A DNA stretch of 43,762 bases from an uncultured Christensenella sp. (GTDB lineage: Bacteria; Bacillota; Clostridia; Christensenellales; UBA1242), in assembly GCA_949293915.1 (NCBI GenBank), contig CASFFJ010000068.1, positions 1-43,762 of the forward strand. The letters run 5' to 3'. How positions within the stretch are numbered: the stretch's first letter is position 1; every line of letters begins with the position of its first letter. The notes under the pieces are model-generated. The model worked only from the letters and a program-made list of their open reading frames with translations. It ran no database searches and was not told the DNA's origin. Shown piece by piece: positions 23,766 through 31,595 of this stretch. Both the position numbers and the translations under genes were made by a program.

Positions 23766-24935
23766 CTATAATATCAATTGGACAACATCAATAATTATTA
23801 CGAATCCTAACAAAACTAATAATCCTATATTATTGATTGCATTGATAACTTTTCTGTTTATTGGCTTCTTTCTTATCCATTCAATTAGCACAAATATCAT
23901 TTGAAAACCATCAAGCGCCGGTATTGGTAGCAAGTTAAATACCGCTAAATTAACTGCTATTAATGGTAATAAAATTAATAGATAAACTAAACTTTGTTGC
24001 GCATTTGATGCAATCATATTGATTGTTGTGACTGGCCCACCCAATGATTTTATACTTAATTGTCCAGTAATTAACTGACCAAAAATCACTAGTATTTTGT
24101 ATGCCCATTTACAAGTAAATGGCACTGCTTCTTTTAGACTTTCTAAAAATGTATAACGATAAGTCACTAGCACAAAATCACCCTTGTCCGTAACTTCTGT
24201 TTCACATAATGACCAGCCCGCCATCTTTCCATTAGTGTCATAGATTACATTGATATAGCCATCAACCACAATTTCCTTACCATCTCGGCGAATATTGTAA
24301 GGCATAGGTTGTTTATCCATATAATATGTTTTATTGTCTTGCTTAAAATCATATTCTTTAGACAAATCTTCGCCTAAATAGCTAGTATAATTGTCTTTAA
24401 CATAATCACTAATCAAACTATTGATATTGTCATCTTTTACAAAATCAATGTCTGTATTATCAATACCAACAATCACATCTTGTGAGTATAAATAACCATA
24501 GTTTATTGAATCCGCAGTGATATCTTTTACTTGCACTAAATCGTAACCATGTGAAACAAGCAAAATAAATGAAAATATAATCGCACTTAAAAAATTAAAA
24601 AACGCACCATAAAATAAAACGATCAATCGTTTCCATGGCTTTTGATTATTAAAAGCATCGGGATTTACATTCCCCTCTTCATCTTCGCCTTCAAAAGCAC
24701 AATAACCACCTAGTGGTAATGCTCTAAGGCTGATTTTTTCACCATTTTTTTTAGTTTTTTGTAAGATTTTTGGTCCAAAACCAACACTGAACTCATTGAT
24801 TTTAAATTTTAAAATTTTACCCGCTGTGTAATGACCTAATTCATGTATCAGTACCATAAATAACAAAACAATAACGGCTAATATTATATAGCCGATAGAA
24901 CTGAATACAGATGATATTGATAAAATGTTAAACAT
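23766..24935 (-). CDS. rseP: Site-2 protease family zinc metalloprotease
   Basis: A membrane-embedded M50 protease that cleaves membrane-anchored anti-sigma factors or leftover signal peptides. It has HELGH in the first membrane helix (about 30-36), the GFGP segment after it, a PDZ-like extracytoplasmic region (about 115-265), and LLPIPALDG carrying the third zinc ligand near residue 340. At 389 residues it is normal for Clostridia. No Shine-Dalgarno is seen. A TATAAT lies 9 nt before the ATG, so a nearly leaderless transcript from inside the end of cdsA is possible in addition to read-through. The usual dxr between cdsA and rseP is absent. Confidence 0.92.
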   Translation of the reverse strand: MFNILSISSVFSSIGYIILAVIVLLFMVLIHELGHYTAGKILKFKINEFSVGFGPKILQKTKKNGEKISLRALPLGGYCAFEGEDEEGNVNPDAFNNQKPWKRLIVLFYGAFFNFLSAIIFSFILLVSHGYDLVQVKDITADSINYGYLYSQDVIVGIDNTDIDFVKDDNINSLISDYVKDNYTSYLGEDLSKEYDFKQDNKTYYMDKQPMPYNIRRDGKEIVVDGYINVIYDTNGKMAGWSLCETEVTDKGDFVLVTYRYTFLESLKEAVPFTCKWAYKILVIFGQLITGQLSIKSLGGPVTTINMIASNAQQSLVYLLILLPLIAVNLAVFNLLPIPALDGFQMIFVLIEWIRKKPINRKVINAINNIGLLVLLGFVIIIDVVQLIL

Positions 24936-24947
24936 ATTTTATTAATT

Positions 24948-24975
24948 ATAATACTTAAATTTAAAAATTATGCAA
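24948..24975 (-). promoter_or_regulatory. Possible internal promoter before rseP
   Basis: TTGCAT (24970-24975) overlapping the cdsA stop, 16-nt spacer, TATTAT (24948-24953); an overlapping TATAAT is at 24945-24950. The leader would be only a few nucleotides. Confidence 0.35.
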
Positions 24976-25870
24976 GAATAATTAGAATAATAATGTAAAG
25001 GAATGTCACGCAAAAGATTAATGCATCAATCCTATCCAACATTCCACCATGACCTGGCAATAAATTTCCGCTATCCTTTATGCCTGCTTTTCGCTTTAGA
25101 TAACTCTCAAATAAATCTCCGCATTGGCTAATTGCTGAACCAAATAATCCTATGAGCAAAAATTGCCACCAAGATAAATTGTACATACTGAGTAATAGAT
25201 TTAAATTGCCTACATTATAGATTAGTGCATATACAAGCATAGCACCTAAAATACCACCCAACAAACCGCCTATGCTACCGCTAATAGTCTTTTTGGGGCT
25301 GATTTTTGGTGCTAGTTTTGGACCTTTAAGTTTAGAACCAATTAGATAAGCGAATGTATCGCTAAGCATTGTAATAGCAAACGCCATAACAATAAACATC
25401 ATTGATATATACTCAATACCTGCAAAACTGTCCATTCGGTTGATTACAAGTATCAAACCAAACAAAAATGATGGATATATGCACGCTAAAATGCTGTTAA
25501 AACCTACAACACAACTATTTTTAAACTTATTATCCGATTTATTCTTAATCAGTTCTACTATCACAATCAAAATGTAATATATTAATAGCGAAGCAAGTTC
25601 TATTAAAATCAACCAATAGTGTTTCACTTCATTAAAGCACATTAAGAGAATAATATAGTTAAAAATAAGATACATTGATGTCATATACTTATTGACAGGT
25701 TTATTTATTTTATCCATAATATTGCACATTTCAAATCCAGCAACAATTGAAACAAGAATAATAAATATATCAAAAATGTAATCGCCAATGTTGTATGGTA
25801 AAAATTTACTCACAATAGCAAGTGCTACTGCTAAAACTACAAAAAATCCTGTAATCACTCTTTTTTTCAT
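24968..25870 (-). CDS. cdsA: Phosphatidate cytidylyltransferase
   Basis: Makes CDP-diacylglycerol from phosphatidic acid and CTP, the branch point of phospholipid synthesis. The 300-residue protein has about eight membrane helices and the family signature near the C-terminus: SYLKRKAGIKDSGNLLPGHG, followed by GMLDRIDAL. The earlier SDTFAYLIGSKLKGPKL block is also typical. It starts 4 nt before the uppS stop region, in the usual uppS-cdsA order. Confidence 0.95.
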   Translation of the reverse strand: MKKRVITGFFVVLAVALAIVSKFLPYNIGDYIFDIFIILVSIVAGFEMCNIMDKINKPVNKYMTSMYLIFNYIILLMCFNEVKHYWLILIELASLLIYYILIVIVELIKNKSDNKFKNSCVVGFNSILACIYPSFLFGLILVINRMDSFAGIEYISMMFIVMAFAITMLSDTFAYLIGSKLKGPKLAPKISPKKTISGSIGGLLGGILGAMLVYALIYNVGNLNLLLSMYNLSWWQFLLIGLFGSAISQCGDLFESYLKRKAGIKDSGNLLPGHGGMLDRIDALIFCVTFLYIIILIILA

Positions 25871-25873
25871 AAA

Positions 25874-26593
25874 CTATCCTTTTATTGCTCCAAAGCGCCT
25901 ATTTCTACGCATAAACACCTTTAAAGCCTTAATCATATGTTTTTTATTAAAACCCGGCCATTCGACTTTTGGAAAATAAAGTTCGCTATAACTTGACTGC
26001 CACGGACAAAAATTACTCAACCTTTGTTCGCCAGAAGTACGTATAATAAAATCTAATGGTAACATATCTTTTGTATATAAATATTGCTCGAATTGTTGCT
26101 CATTTACAGATTTTAAGTTATCAGATATGAGACTATTAACTGCAGATAAAATTTCTTGTCTACCACCATAATTTATGCAAGAATTGAGTATAAAACCTGT
26201 TTTTGATTTTGTTAACTCAATTAGTTCTTTTGCTTTATTGCGCACATTTAATGGTAAGCGTTCATCATTTAAATCTCCAGAAATGATTATGCGGACATCC
26301 TTATCAAGATATTTATTTTTGTATTCATCCAACATTTCTTCAAAAAGTTGCATTAAATAATCAACTTCTTCTTTCGGACGATTCCAGTTTTCTGTTGAAA
26401 AGCAATAGATTGATAAATTTTTAATTCCAAGTTGCTCAACAAACTCGATTTGTTTTTTTAAATTCTCAAAACCAAACTTATGCCCCATACTACGTGACAT
26501 ACCACGTTTTTTTGCCCATCTGCCATTGCCATCAATAATAACGCCTATATGCTTAGGTAAACGCTTATCTGATTTAATTTTTTCGATATTCAT
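25874..26593 (-). CDS. uppS: Isoprenyl (undecaprenyl) diphosphate synthase
   Basis: A cis-prenyltransferase making the undecaprenyl carrier for wall synthesis. It has IIDGNGRWAKKRG (the catalytic Asp and phosphate-binding segment), GHKFGFENL, YCFSTENWNRP, and RTSGEQRLSNFCPWQSSYSE, here RTSGEQRLSNF. The start is set at 26593 (MNIEKIKSDKRL), 1 nt after the frr stop, with GGAAG upstream. A further ATG at 26635 would overlap frr by 40 nt and add a basic extension. About 239 residues, normal size. Confidence 0.95.
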   Translation of the reverse strand: MNIEKIKSDKRLPKHIGVIIDGNGRWAKKRGMSRSMGHKFGFENLKKQIEFVEQLGIKNLSIYCFSTENWNRPKEEVDYLMQLFEEMLDEYKNKYLDKDVRIIISGDLNDERLPLNVRNKAKELIELTKSKTGFILNSCINYGGRQEILSAVNSLISDNLKSVNEQQFEQYLYTKDMLPLDFIIRTSGEQRLSNFCPWQSSYSELYFPKVEWPGFNKKHMIKALKVFMRRNRRFGAIKG

Positions 26594-26594
26594 T

Positions 26595-27152
26595 TTATAC
26601 TTCCATAATTTCCGCAATTTTCTTTTCACATGCATTATCAGCTTTTATGGTATAATTGTCTAATGATTTTTGAACATCCTTTTCAATCGTTGAATATTCA
26701 TCTTCTGTGATTTCACTATTCTTCTTCATATCTTTATATATGTCAAGAATTTCACGACGGATATTACGCATTGCAATTTTTGCTTCTTCTAATAGTTTTT
26801 TTGCTTCTTTTGCGTGTTCTTTTCTACGCTCTTCAGTCAACATTGGAAAACTAACGCGAATAATCTTACCATCATCGCTTACAGCTACACCTAAGTTCGC
26901 CGACTCAATGCCTGCACGGATGCTTTTAAGAGTAGATACATCCCAAGGTGATACAACGAGCATACGAGCATCTTGTACAACAATATTACCAGTTTGATTA
27001 ACCGGTGTTTTTGTGCCATAATAATCAACTTTGATATTTTCTATCAATTTGGGATTAGCTCTACCTACCCTTATTAACATTAATTCATCAATAAGTCTAT
27101 TAAAGCATTTAGATAATTTATCTTCATATTCTAAAAAATATTCTTCAACCAT
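26595..27152 (-). CDS. frr: Ribosome recycling factor
   Basis: With EF-G it splits post-termination ribosomes. The 185 residues show the family motifs LIRVGRANPKLIENIKVDYYG (here LMLIRVGRANPKLI), TPVNQTGNIVV, and SFPMLTEERRKEHAKEAKK in the long helix. GGAGG lies 12 nt before the ATG, a rather long spacing. It is first of the frr-uppS-cdsA-rseP unit and is not preceded by pyrH, its usual partner. Confidence 0.95.
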   Translation of the reverse strand: MVEEYFLEYEDKLSKCFNRLIDELMLIRVGRANPKLIENIKVDYYGTKTPVNQTGNIVVQDARMLVVSPWDVSTLKSIRAGIESANLGVAVSDDGKIIRVSFPMLTEERRKEHAKEAKKLLEEAKIAMRNIRREILDIYKDMKKNSEITEDEYSTIEKDVQKSLDNYTIKADNACEKKIAEIMEV

Positions 27153-27196
27153 TTTATTTATTAACCTCCAAAAATAATAAATTATTTCGTAATAAC

Positions 27197-27225
27197 ATAA
27201 TAATAAATTTTACATAAAAAAGCAA
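27197..27225 (-). promoter_or_regulatory. Promoter of frr-uppS-cdsA-rseP
   Basis: TTGCTT (27220-27225), 17-nt spacer, TATTAT (27197-27202). The predicted leader is about 38 nt and contains GGAGG. Confidence 0.6.
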
Positions 27226-27399
27226 CTAAAAAACATTATTAATAGTTGTTAAAATAATTTTATTATTTTTTATCTTAAGAATAATTTGAGATTTTTTAAA
27301 AAATTTAAAGTTTTTATGAAAATTTTACATTTAAAATATCATTAGATATTAAATACAAAACTTCTATACTCCCTTTTAAAATTTTTAATTATTAAGCAT

Positions 27400-27421
27400 A
27401 AAAAAACCGCTAAATAGCGGA
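27400..27421 (-). terminator. Terminator of rpsB-tsf
   Basis: Minus-strand stem CCGCT/AGCGG with an ATTT loop, followed by seven T, 5 nt after the tsf stop. The 170 nt between it and the frr promoter are very AT-rich, and I see no gene in them. Confidence 0.85.
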
Positions 27422-27425
27422 CTTT

Positions 27426-28088
27426 TTATTTCTTCATATTTGCTTGAGCAGCAACTTCTTCTGCAAAATTGTCATTGCGTTTTTCAAGACCTTCACCCAT
27501 TGTTAACAAAACAAATCGTCTAATAGTAATCTTTTCGCCAATCTTAGCTATGAAATCAGTTAATACATCTTTTACTTTCTTATTACCTTCAGGGTCTCTA
27601 ATGTAAACTTGTTCCATAAGAACAACTTCTTCATAATATTTACTGATTTTACCTTCAACGATACGGTCAACCATATTTTCTGGCTTGCCTTCATTTAACA
27701 ATTGAGTACGATAGATATTCTTCTCTTGCTCAATTTTGTCTTGTGGTACATCTGCAATGTTAACACAGATTGGTCGAGAAGCAACAACTTGCATCGCAAG
27801 GTTGTGTGCAAATTCTCTAAGTTCTGCATTTTTAGCAGCAAAGTCTGTCTCGGTGTTGATTTCAATTAAAGAAGCGTATAGTCCACCGCCGTGAACATAA
27901 CTTTCAATAAAGCCTTCTGCTGCAATTCTGCCCTCTTTCTTAGCGGCCTTTGCAATGCCTTTTTCACGAAGAATTTCAATTGCCTTATCAATATCGCCAT
28001 TAGCATCGATAAGTGCATTCTTGCAATCCATCATACCTGCGCCTGTCATATTTCTTAAATTTGATATATCTTGAACTGTAATCCCCAT
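27426..28088 (-). CDS. tsf: Elongation factor Ts
   Basis: The nucleotide exchange factor for EF-Tu. The N-terminal UBA-like domain has LRNMTGAGMMDCKNAL, followed by AAKKEGRIAAEGFIESYVH (seen as AKKEGRIAAEGFIESYVHG in part), NTETDFAAKN and a single core subdomain. At 220 residues it is shorter than the roughly 290 of Bacillus and E. coli, in the size range of short EF-Ts forms. Shine-Dalgarno AAGGAG. It follows rpsB after 16 nt. Confidence 0.95.
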   Translation of the reverse strand: MGITVQDISNLRNMTGAGMMDCKNALIDANGDIDKAIEILREKGIAKAAKKEGRIAAEGFIESYVHGGGLYASLIEINTETDFAAKNAELREFAHNLAMQVVASRPICVNIADVPQDKIEQEKNIYRTQLLNEGKPENMVDRIVEGKISKYYEEVVLMEQVYIRDPEGNKKVKDVLTDFIAKIGEKITIRRFVLLTMGEGLEKRNDNFAEEVAAQANMKK

Positions 28089-28104
28089 TATTACTCCTTA
28101 TTCA

Positions 28105-28917
28105 TTATTCTTCAATTTCTTCTTTGTTTTTTGCTTGGTCTTTTTCTTTCTTTTCTTTCTTTTCAGCAAGTTCGCCTTTAACCATTGCTTCCATAGACAT
28201 ATCTTCATCAGTTGCACTTAAATCGTGAAGAATAACTCCGCCTTTTGCTTCTAATATAGCATCAGTCAAAGCGCTTAAAATAAGTTTAACTGAACCAATA
28301 GCATCATCATTAGCAGGAATACATAAATCAACATCATCTGGATCGCTGTTTGTGTCAACAATTGCTACAACTGGAATACCTAAGCGTTTAGCCTCTCTTA
28401 CAGCAATATGCTCAGTGTGTGGATCAACCAAAATTATTAGACCTGGAATAGATGTCATATCTTTAATTCCATTGAGATTGTTAGCTAATTTATCGCGTTC
28501 TGCTTTAAGCTTAATAACTTCTTTTTTAGGCAACAACTCAAAATCGCCAAGCGTTTCCATATTGTTAAGCTTATTCATTCTGTCTACTCTCTTACGAATA
28601 GTGGTAAAGTTAGTCAATGTGCCACCTAACCAACGAGAGTTAACATAAAACATACCACTACGCTCTGCTTCTTGTTTAACTGTCTCTTGTGCTTGTTTTT
28701 TAGTACCAATAAACAATACCTGTGCACCTGATAAAACTTTATCCTTAATGAATACGTATGCCTCATCAATCTTCTTTGAAGTGTCCTCTAGATTGATAAT
28801 ATGAATATCATTTCTATCCGTGAAGATATATTTCTTCATCTTTGGATTCCATTTCCTTGTTTGGTGGCCGAAATGACAACCTGCCTCCAACAATTGTTTC
28901 ATTGAAATAACTGACAT
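28105..28917 (-). CDS. rpsB: 30S ribosomal protein S2
   Basis: A late-binding small-subunit protein. I start it at 28917 (MSVISMKQLLEAGCHFGHQ) because AGGAGG lies 8 nt upstream; the in-frame ATG at 28950 lies before this site. Typical blocks are HQTRKWNPKMKKYIF, the FIGTKKQAQ region, RWLGGTLTN and IPVVAIVDTNSDP. A Lys/Glu-rich tail ends the protein, about 270 residues. Its 97-nt leader can fold and may be autoregulatory. Confidence 0.95.
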   Translation of the reverse strand: MSVISMKQLLEAGCHFGHQTRKWNPKMKKYIFTDRNDIHIINLEDTSKKIDEAYVFIKDKVLSGAQVLFIGTKKQAQETVKQEAERSGMFYVNSRWLGGTLTNFTTIRKRVDRMNKLNNMETLGDFELLPKKEVIKLKAERDKLANNLNGIKDMTSIPGLIILVDPHTEHIAVREAKRLGIPVVAIVDTNSDPDDVDLCIPANDDAIGSVKLILSALTDAILEAKGGVILHDLSATDEDMSMEAMVKGELAEKKEKKEKDQAKNKEEIEE

Positions 28918-28942
28918 AATTTTAACCTCCTGTTTTGTCTTC

Positions 28943-28998
28943 CCTAACACTCATTTTGCTCGTAAACCAAATGGCAACAGTCAAGCAATCATATTAGG
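28943..28998 (-). promoter_or_regulatory. Structured leader of rpsB, candidate S2 autoregulatory element
   Basis: Nested pairings are visible on the minus strand. An outer helix joins CCTAA (28994-28998) and TTAGG (28943-28947). A middle helix of 7 bp joins TTGCTTG (28982-28988) and CGAGCAA (28956-28962). An inner GCC/GGT has an ATTT loop. It lies between the mapped promoter and the Shine-Dalgarno. Confidence 0.45.
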
Positions 28999-29020
28999 TG
29001 CTTATTCATTGAACGTTTTT

Positions 29021-29049
29021 ATTCTAACAAATCAATGATAAATTGTCAA
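29021..29049 (-). promoter_or_regulatory. Promoter of rpsB-tsf
   Basis: Perfect -35 TTGACA (29044-29049), 17-nt spacer, TAGAAT (29021-29026) with extended TGT. This is among the strongest promoters in the window. The predicted start is a G near 29014. Confidence 0.82.
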
Positions 29050-29132
29050 CTATTTTTGCTAATTTTTACGATATAGCTTGTATATAGTATAGGTTCATTC
29101 TTTCAAAATACATTTGTATTCACGCAAAATCT

Positions 29133-29152
29133 GAGCGCTTTAAAATGCGCTC
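29133..29152 (-). terminator. Hairpin after the DUF1292 gene, probable terminator
   Basis: Stem GAGCGC/GCGCTC with an 8-nt loop, 25 nt past the stop codon. The following minus-strand sequence (AGATTTTGC) is a poor T run. A second small hairpin, AATACA/TGTATT, is at 29107-29120. Confidence 0.5.
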
Positions 29153-29176
29153 GAAAATGTACTATATATTAAAAAA

Positions 29177-29515
29177 CTATTTATCTTCGTCTTCTTCAAT
29201 AAGTTTTTGATAAATCTCTAAAACACCATCAATAGTTTTTTCATTAGTGACAACTGATAAATCGCCTTTTTCTTCATCAATTAAGAACAATACCCCCTCG
29301 CCTTCATTCACGCCTTGCATAGGTGTAACCGGAATTAAAATTGCATACAATTTATTGTTGTAATCTATTAAAGCAATCTGTTCGAATTCAATAGGATGAT
29401 TATTGTCATCATATAAAATCACATTCTCGTGATTGTTTTCATCCAAAATTTGTTGAATAGGATTCTTTACCCTTACTTTAGTTTTTTTCTTAATTTCATC
29501 ATTTAAATTTTTCAC
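29177..29515 (-). CDS. DUF1292 (YrzB) family protein
   Basis: A small acidic cytosolic protein, 112 residues. The core is IILYDDNNHPIEFEQIALIDYNNKLYAIL, seen as DDNNHPIEFEQIALIDY, then a stretch of acidic residues (NEGEGVLFLIDEEKG) and a C-terminal helix. Function is unknown. The ruvX-yrzB pairing, here 2 nt apart, is conserved in Bacillota. Confidence 0.88.
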   Translation of the reverse strand: MKNLNDEIKKKTKVRVKNPIQQILDENNHENVILYDDNNHPIEFEQIALIDYNNKLYAILIPVTPMQGVNEGEGVLFLIDEEKGDLSVVTNEKTIDGVLEIYQKLIEEDEDK

Positions 29516-29517
29516 TT

Positions 29518-29934
29518 TTAACTCCTTTTGATTTTATCTAAATAATCTTGCAAAATTATAGTTGCCGAAACTCTGTCTAATTTTTCCTTACGTTTACGCC
29601 AATTACGTTCGGTTTGCTTTAATATATCATCTGACATAACAGATGATAAACGCTCATCAATAAAACTAACTTTTATATCAATTTTATTTTGAATTTTACC
29701 AATAAATTCGCGTGTATACTTAGCAATATCTTGCTCTTCACCCATCATATTAAAAGGCAAGCCACAAACTAATTCATCAACGTTTTCTTTTTTAATAAGG
29801 TCGACAAAATATTGAATATCACTATCATTATGTTTAGCGTAATAGGTCGAATACGGACGCGCCAAAAATTTTGTCTCATCACTCAAAGCAATACCAATAC
29901 GCGAAATACCAAAATCTATACCCATCGCTCTCAT
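29518..29934 (-). CDS. ruvX: Putative pre-16S rRNA nuclease / Holliday junction resolvase-like RuvX (YqgF)
   Basis: An RNase H-fold nuclease of the YqgF family, linked to 16S rRNA 5' end processing. Motifs are GIDFGISRIGIALSD, where the first acidic residue is the metal ligand, then CGLPFNMMGEE, FIDERLSS and a C-terminal Asp region (KLDRVSATIILQDYL). An ATG at 29940 is possible, but I prefer 29934 (MRAMGIDFG): it matches usual family starts and sits 6 nt after the TACAAT -10 box, with no Shine-Dalgarno, so a leaderless mRNA is likely. About 138 residues. Confidence 0.9.
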   Translation of the reverse strand: MRAMGIDFGISRIGIALSDETKFLARPYSTYYAKHNDSDIQYFVDLIKKENVDELVCGLPFNMMGEEQDIAKYTREFIGKIQNKIDIKVSFIDERLSSVMSDDILKQTERNWRKRKEKLDRVSATIILQDYLDKIKRS

Positions 29935-29940
29935 AGTCAT

Positions 29941-29969
29941 ATTGTACCAAAAACTTCAATATAAGTAAA
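29941..29969 (-). promoter_or_regulatory. Promoter of ruvX-DUF1292
   Basis: TTTACT (29964-29969), 17-nt spacer, TACAAT (29941-29946) with extended TGG. The -10 is exactly 6 nt before the ATG at 29934. Confidence 0.62.
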
Positions 29970-29974
29970 GCAAA

Positions 29975-30982
29975 TTAATGCAATTCTGACTTTTTGTTGG
30001 TAATGATATTGAGTTTATGGCTTTCTTTATCAATCAGCGAAATGTTGCCTTTTACACGTGTGCCAAGTTTGTAAATATAGTGCGTTGCAACATTAGATTT
30101 GTCAGTATTTTCTTTTGTTATCGCCATTGCTCTAAGTCCATTATCAAGATTGATTATAGCACCAATTGGTAAAATTTTTGCAACCACTCCTTCTACCTCA
30201 TCGCCAATATTTAGATTGTTAAATATTTCATCGATAGGGTTTATTTGAGTTTGTTTGAGTCCTACACTAATTCGCGTAAAATCTGAATTGGTGTCAATAA
30301 TTTTAAATTCGTATTCTTTATCCAATTCAACGACATCTTTTAATGAATTTAGTTTATTATAACTCGCATCACTAATTGATAATTTAGCTTTTGCACCATT
30401 ATTTAAAAGGACAATTGCATATTTATCTTCTAGTTTTATAATAGATCCTTTAACATTATCGCCAATTTCAACTGGTACAATATTGTTAGATTCCAACAAC
30501 TTACTACTGCACACCATAGATTTTTTAATGTTATCAAGTTCTATAACAATAGCAGTCACTTCTTTATCTATTAAATTGTTTGCATTCTTATAATCTTCCA
30601 ATCTGCATTGTGAGAATGGTACAAAAATTCTATAGCCCACAAATTCGCCAATTAATCCAGCTGTAGATATATTTTTAACCTTAAATGTCAATTCACTACC
30701 CACTTTAATGCTGTTTAATTTTTCTTTGTCTTCTATTGCTTTATTGACTCCTTCGTGTTTTACAACTAAACAACCTTTATCATCTATTGCGCCAGTAACC
30801 ATAACTAAAATTGCATCTCCTATTTTAAAAGCAGGGTCAAGTTCTGCTCTTGGAAAAACGCCTTCTTTAAGTCCGCCAAGCGCCACCACAACCTCAGATT
30901 TGCTTATCATAACAATAGTACCTGTGATTATATCTCCCTTGCTATATTGTGTCATACTTATATCAAAATCTTTCATTCTCAT
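29975..30982 (-). CDS. S1 RNA-binding domain protein (ribosomal protein S1 homologue)
   Basis: A 335-residue protein built of four S1-type OB repeats, beginning at about residues 13, 90, 170 and 258. The first has GDIITGTIVMISKSEVVV and GLKEGVFPRAEL; the last has GDEVEGVVAKILPIGAII. It is likely to bind mRNA or rRNA, as small S1 homologues of Bacillota do. A strong Shine-Dalgarno (AAGGAGATA) lies at the end of plsC, and the genes overlap by 4 nt. In many relatives cmk, plsC and ispH precede this gene; here only plsC does. Confidence 0.88.
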   Translation of the reverse strand: MRMKDFDISMTQYSKGDIITGTIVMISKSEVVVALGGLKEGVFPRAELDPAFKIGDAILVMVTGAIDDKGCLVVKHEGVNKAIEDKEKLNSIKVGSELTFKVKNISTAGLIGEFVGYRIFVPFSQCRLEDYKNANNLIDKEVTAIVIELDNIKKSMVCSSKLLESNNIVPVEIGDNVKGSIIKLEDKYAIVLLNNGAKAKLSISDASYNKLNSLKDVVELDKEYEFKIIDTNSDFTRISVGLKQTQINPIDEIFNNLNIGDEVEGVVAKILPIGAIINLDNGLRAMAITKENTDKSNVATHYIYKLGTRVKGNISLIDKESHKLNIITNKKSELH

Positions 30983-31581
30983 TGCTTATCTCCTTCTAGT
31001 AATGAATTCATTTTTTCGATTATCAGATTTGAATATTCATCCAAATATTCTTTATCTTTTTTCCTTGTCTCATCTGGATAGATTGGTTCGCCTATATACA
31101 GTTTTACACGCCTAAATGCTTTGATTTTGCGTGAATACATCATAGGAACAACGGGTGTATTAGTCCTGATAGAAAACATTGCTACACCTTCTTTTGCTGT
31201 TTCGCCTTCAATTTTTATAGTTTTTGCACGCGTTCCTTGTGGGAAAATACAAACCTTTTTATTCTTCTTTAACAATGCAAATATCTCTTTTACTGCCCTT
31301 GTATCTGCGCGTGTTCTATCGACAGGTACTGCACCTAATCCGCGAAAAAACCAAGTTAAAAATTTATTCTTAAACAATTCTTTTTTGGCTAAAAATCTAA
31401 ATTTCTTTCCAAATGTTATATCCATCATAACTGGATCCATATTGGACATATGATTGCACGAGATTATATAGTTTTGTTTGTTCTTTTTTAAAGTTTTGAG
31501 ATTAGATTTACCAATTTTTTTAATAGGAAAAATAATTGATAATGGTATAAATAAAATAGCAATTAAAATGTAAAATATCAT
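30979..31581 (-). CDS. plsC: 1-acyl-sn-glycerol-3-phosphate acyltransferase
   Basis: Acylates lysophosphatidic acid to phosphatidic acid at the membrane. One N-terminal hydrophobic helix (about 2-20) is followed by the acyltransferase domain: NHMSNMDPVMMD carrying the HX4D catalytic pair, FRGLGAVPVDR, FPQGTRAK (a FPEGTR variant) and PVVPMMY. The start at 31581 (MIFYILIAIL) has AAAGGA upstream. An upstream ATG at 31641 would overlap the FAD protein gene. About 200 residues. Confidence 0.92.
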   Translation of the reverse strand: MIFYILIAILFIPLSIIFPIKKIGKSNLKTLKKNKQNYIISCNHMSNMDPVMMDITFGKKFRFLAKKELFKNKFLTWFFRGLGAVPVDRTRADTRAVKEIFALLKKNKKVCIFPQGTRAKTIKIEGETAKEGVAMFSIRTNTPVVPMMYSRKIKAFRRVKLYIGEPIYPDETRKKDKEYLDEYSNLIIEKMNSLLEGDKQ

Positions 31582-31595
31582 AATGTATCCTTTAA

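Noticed and set aside
27226..27397. Small gene or remnant of pyrH in the tsf-frr gap
   Set aside because: All frames are broken by frequent stops and no UMP kinase motif is visible on either strand.
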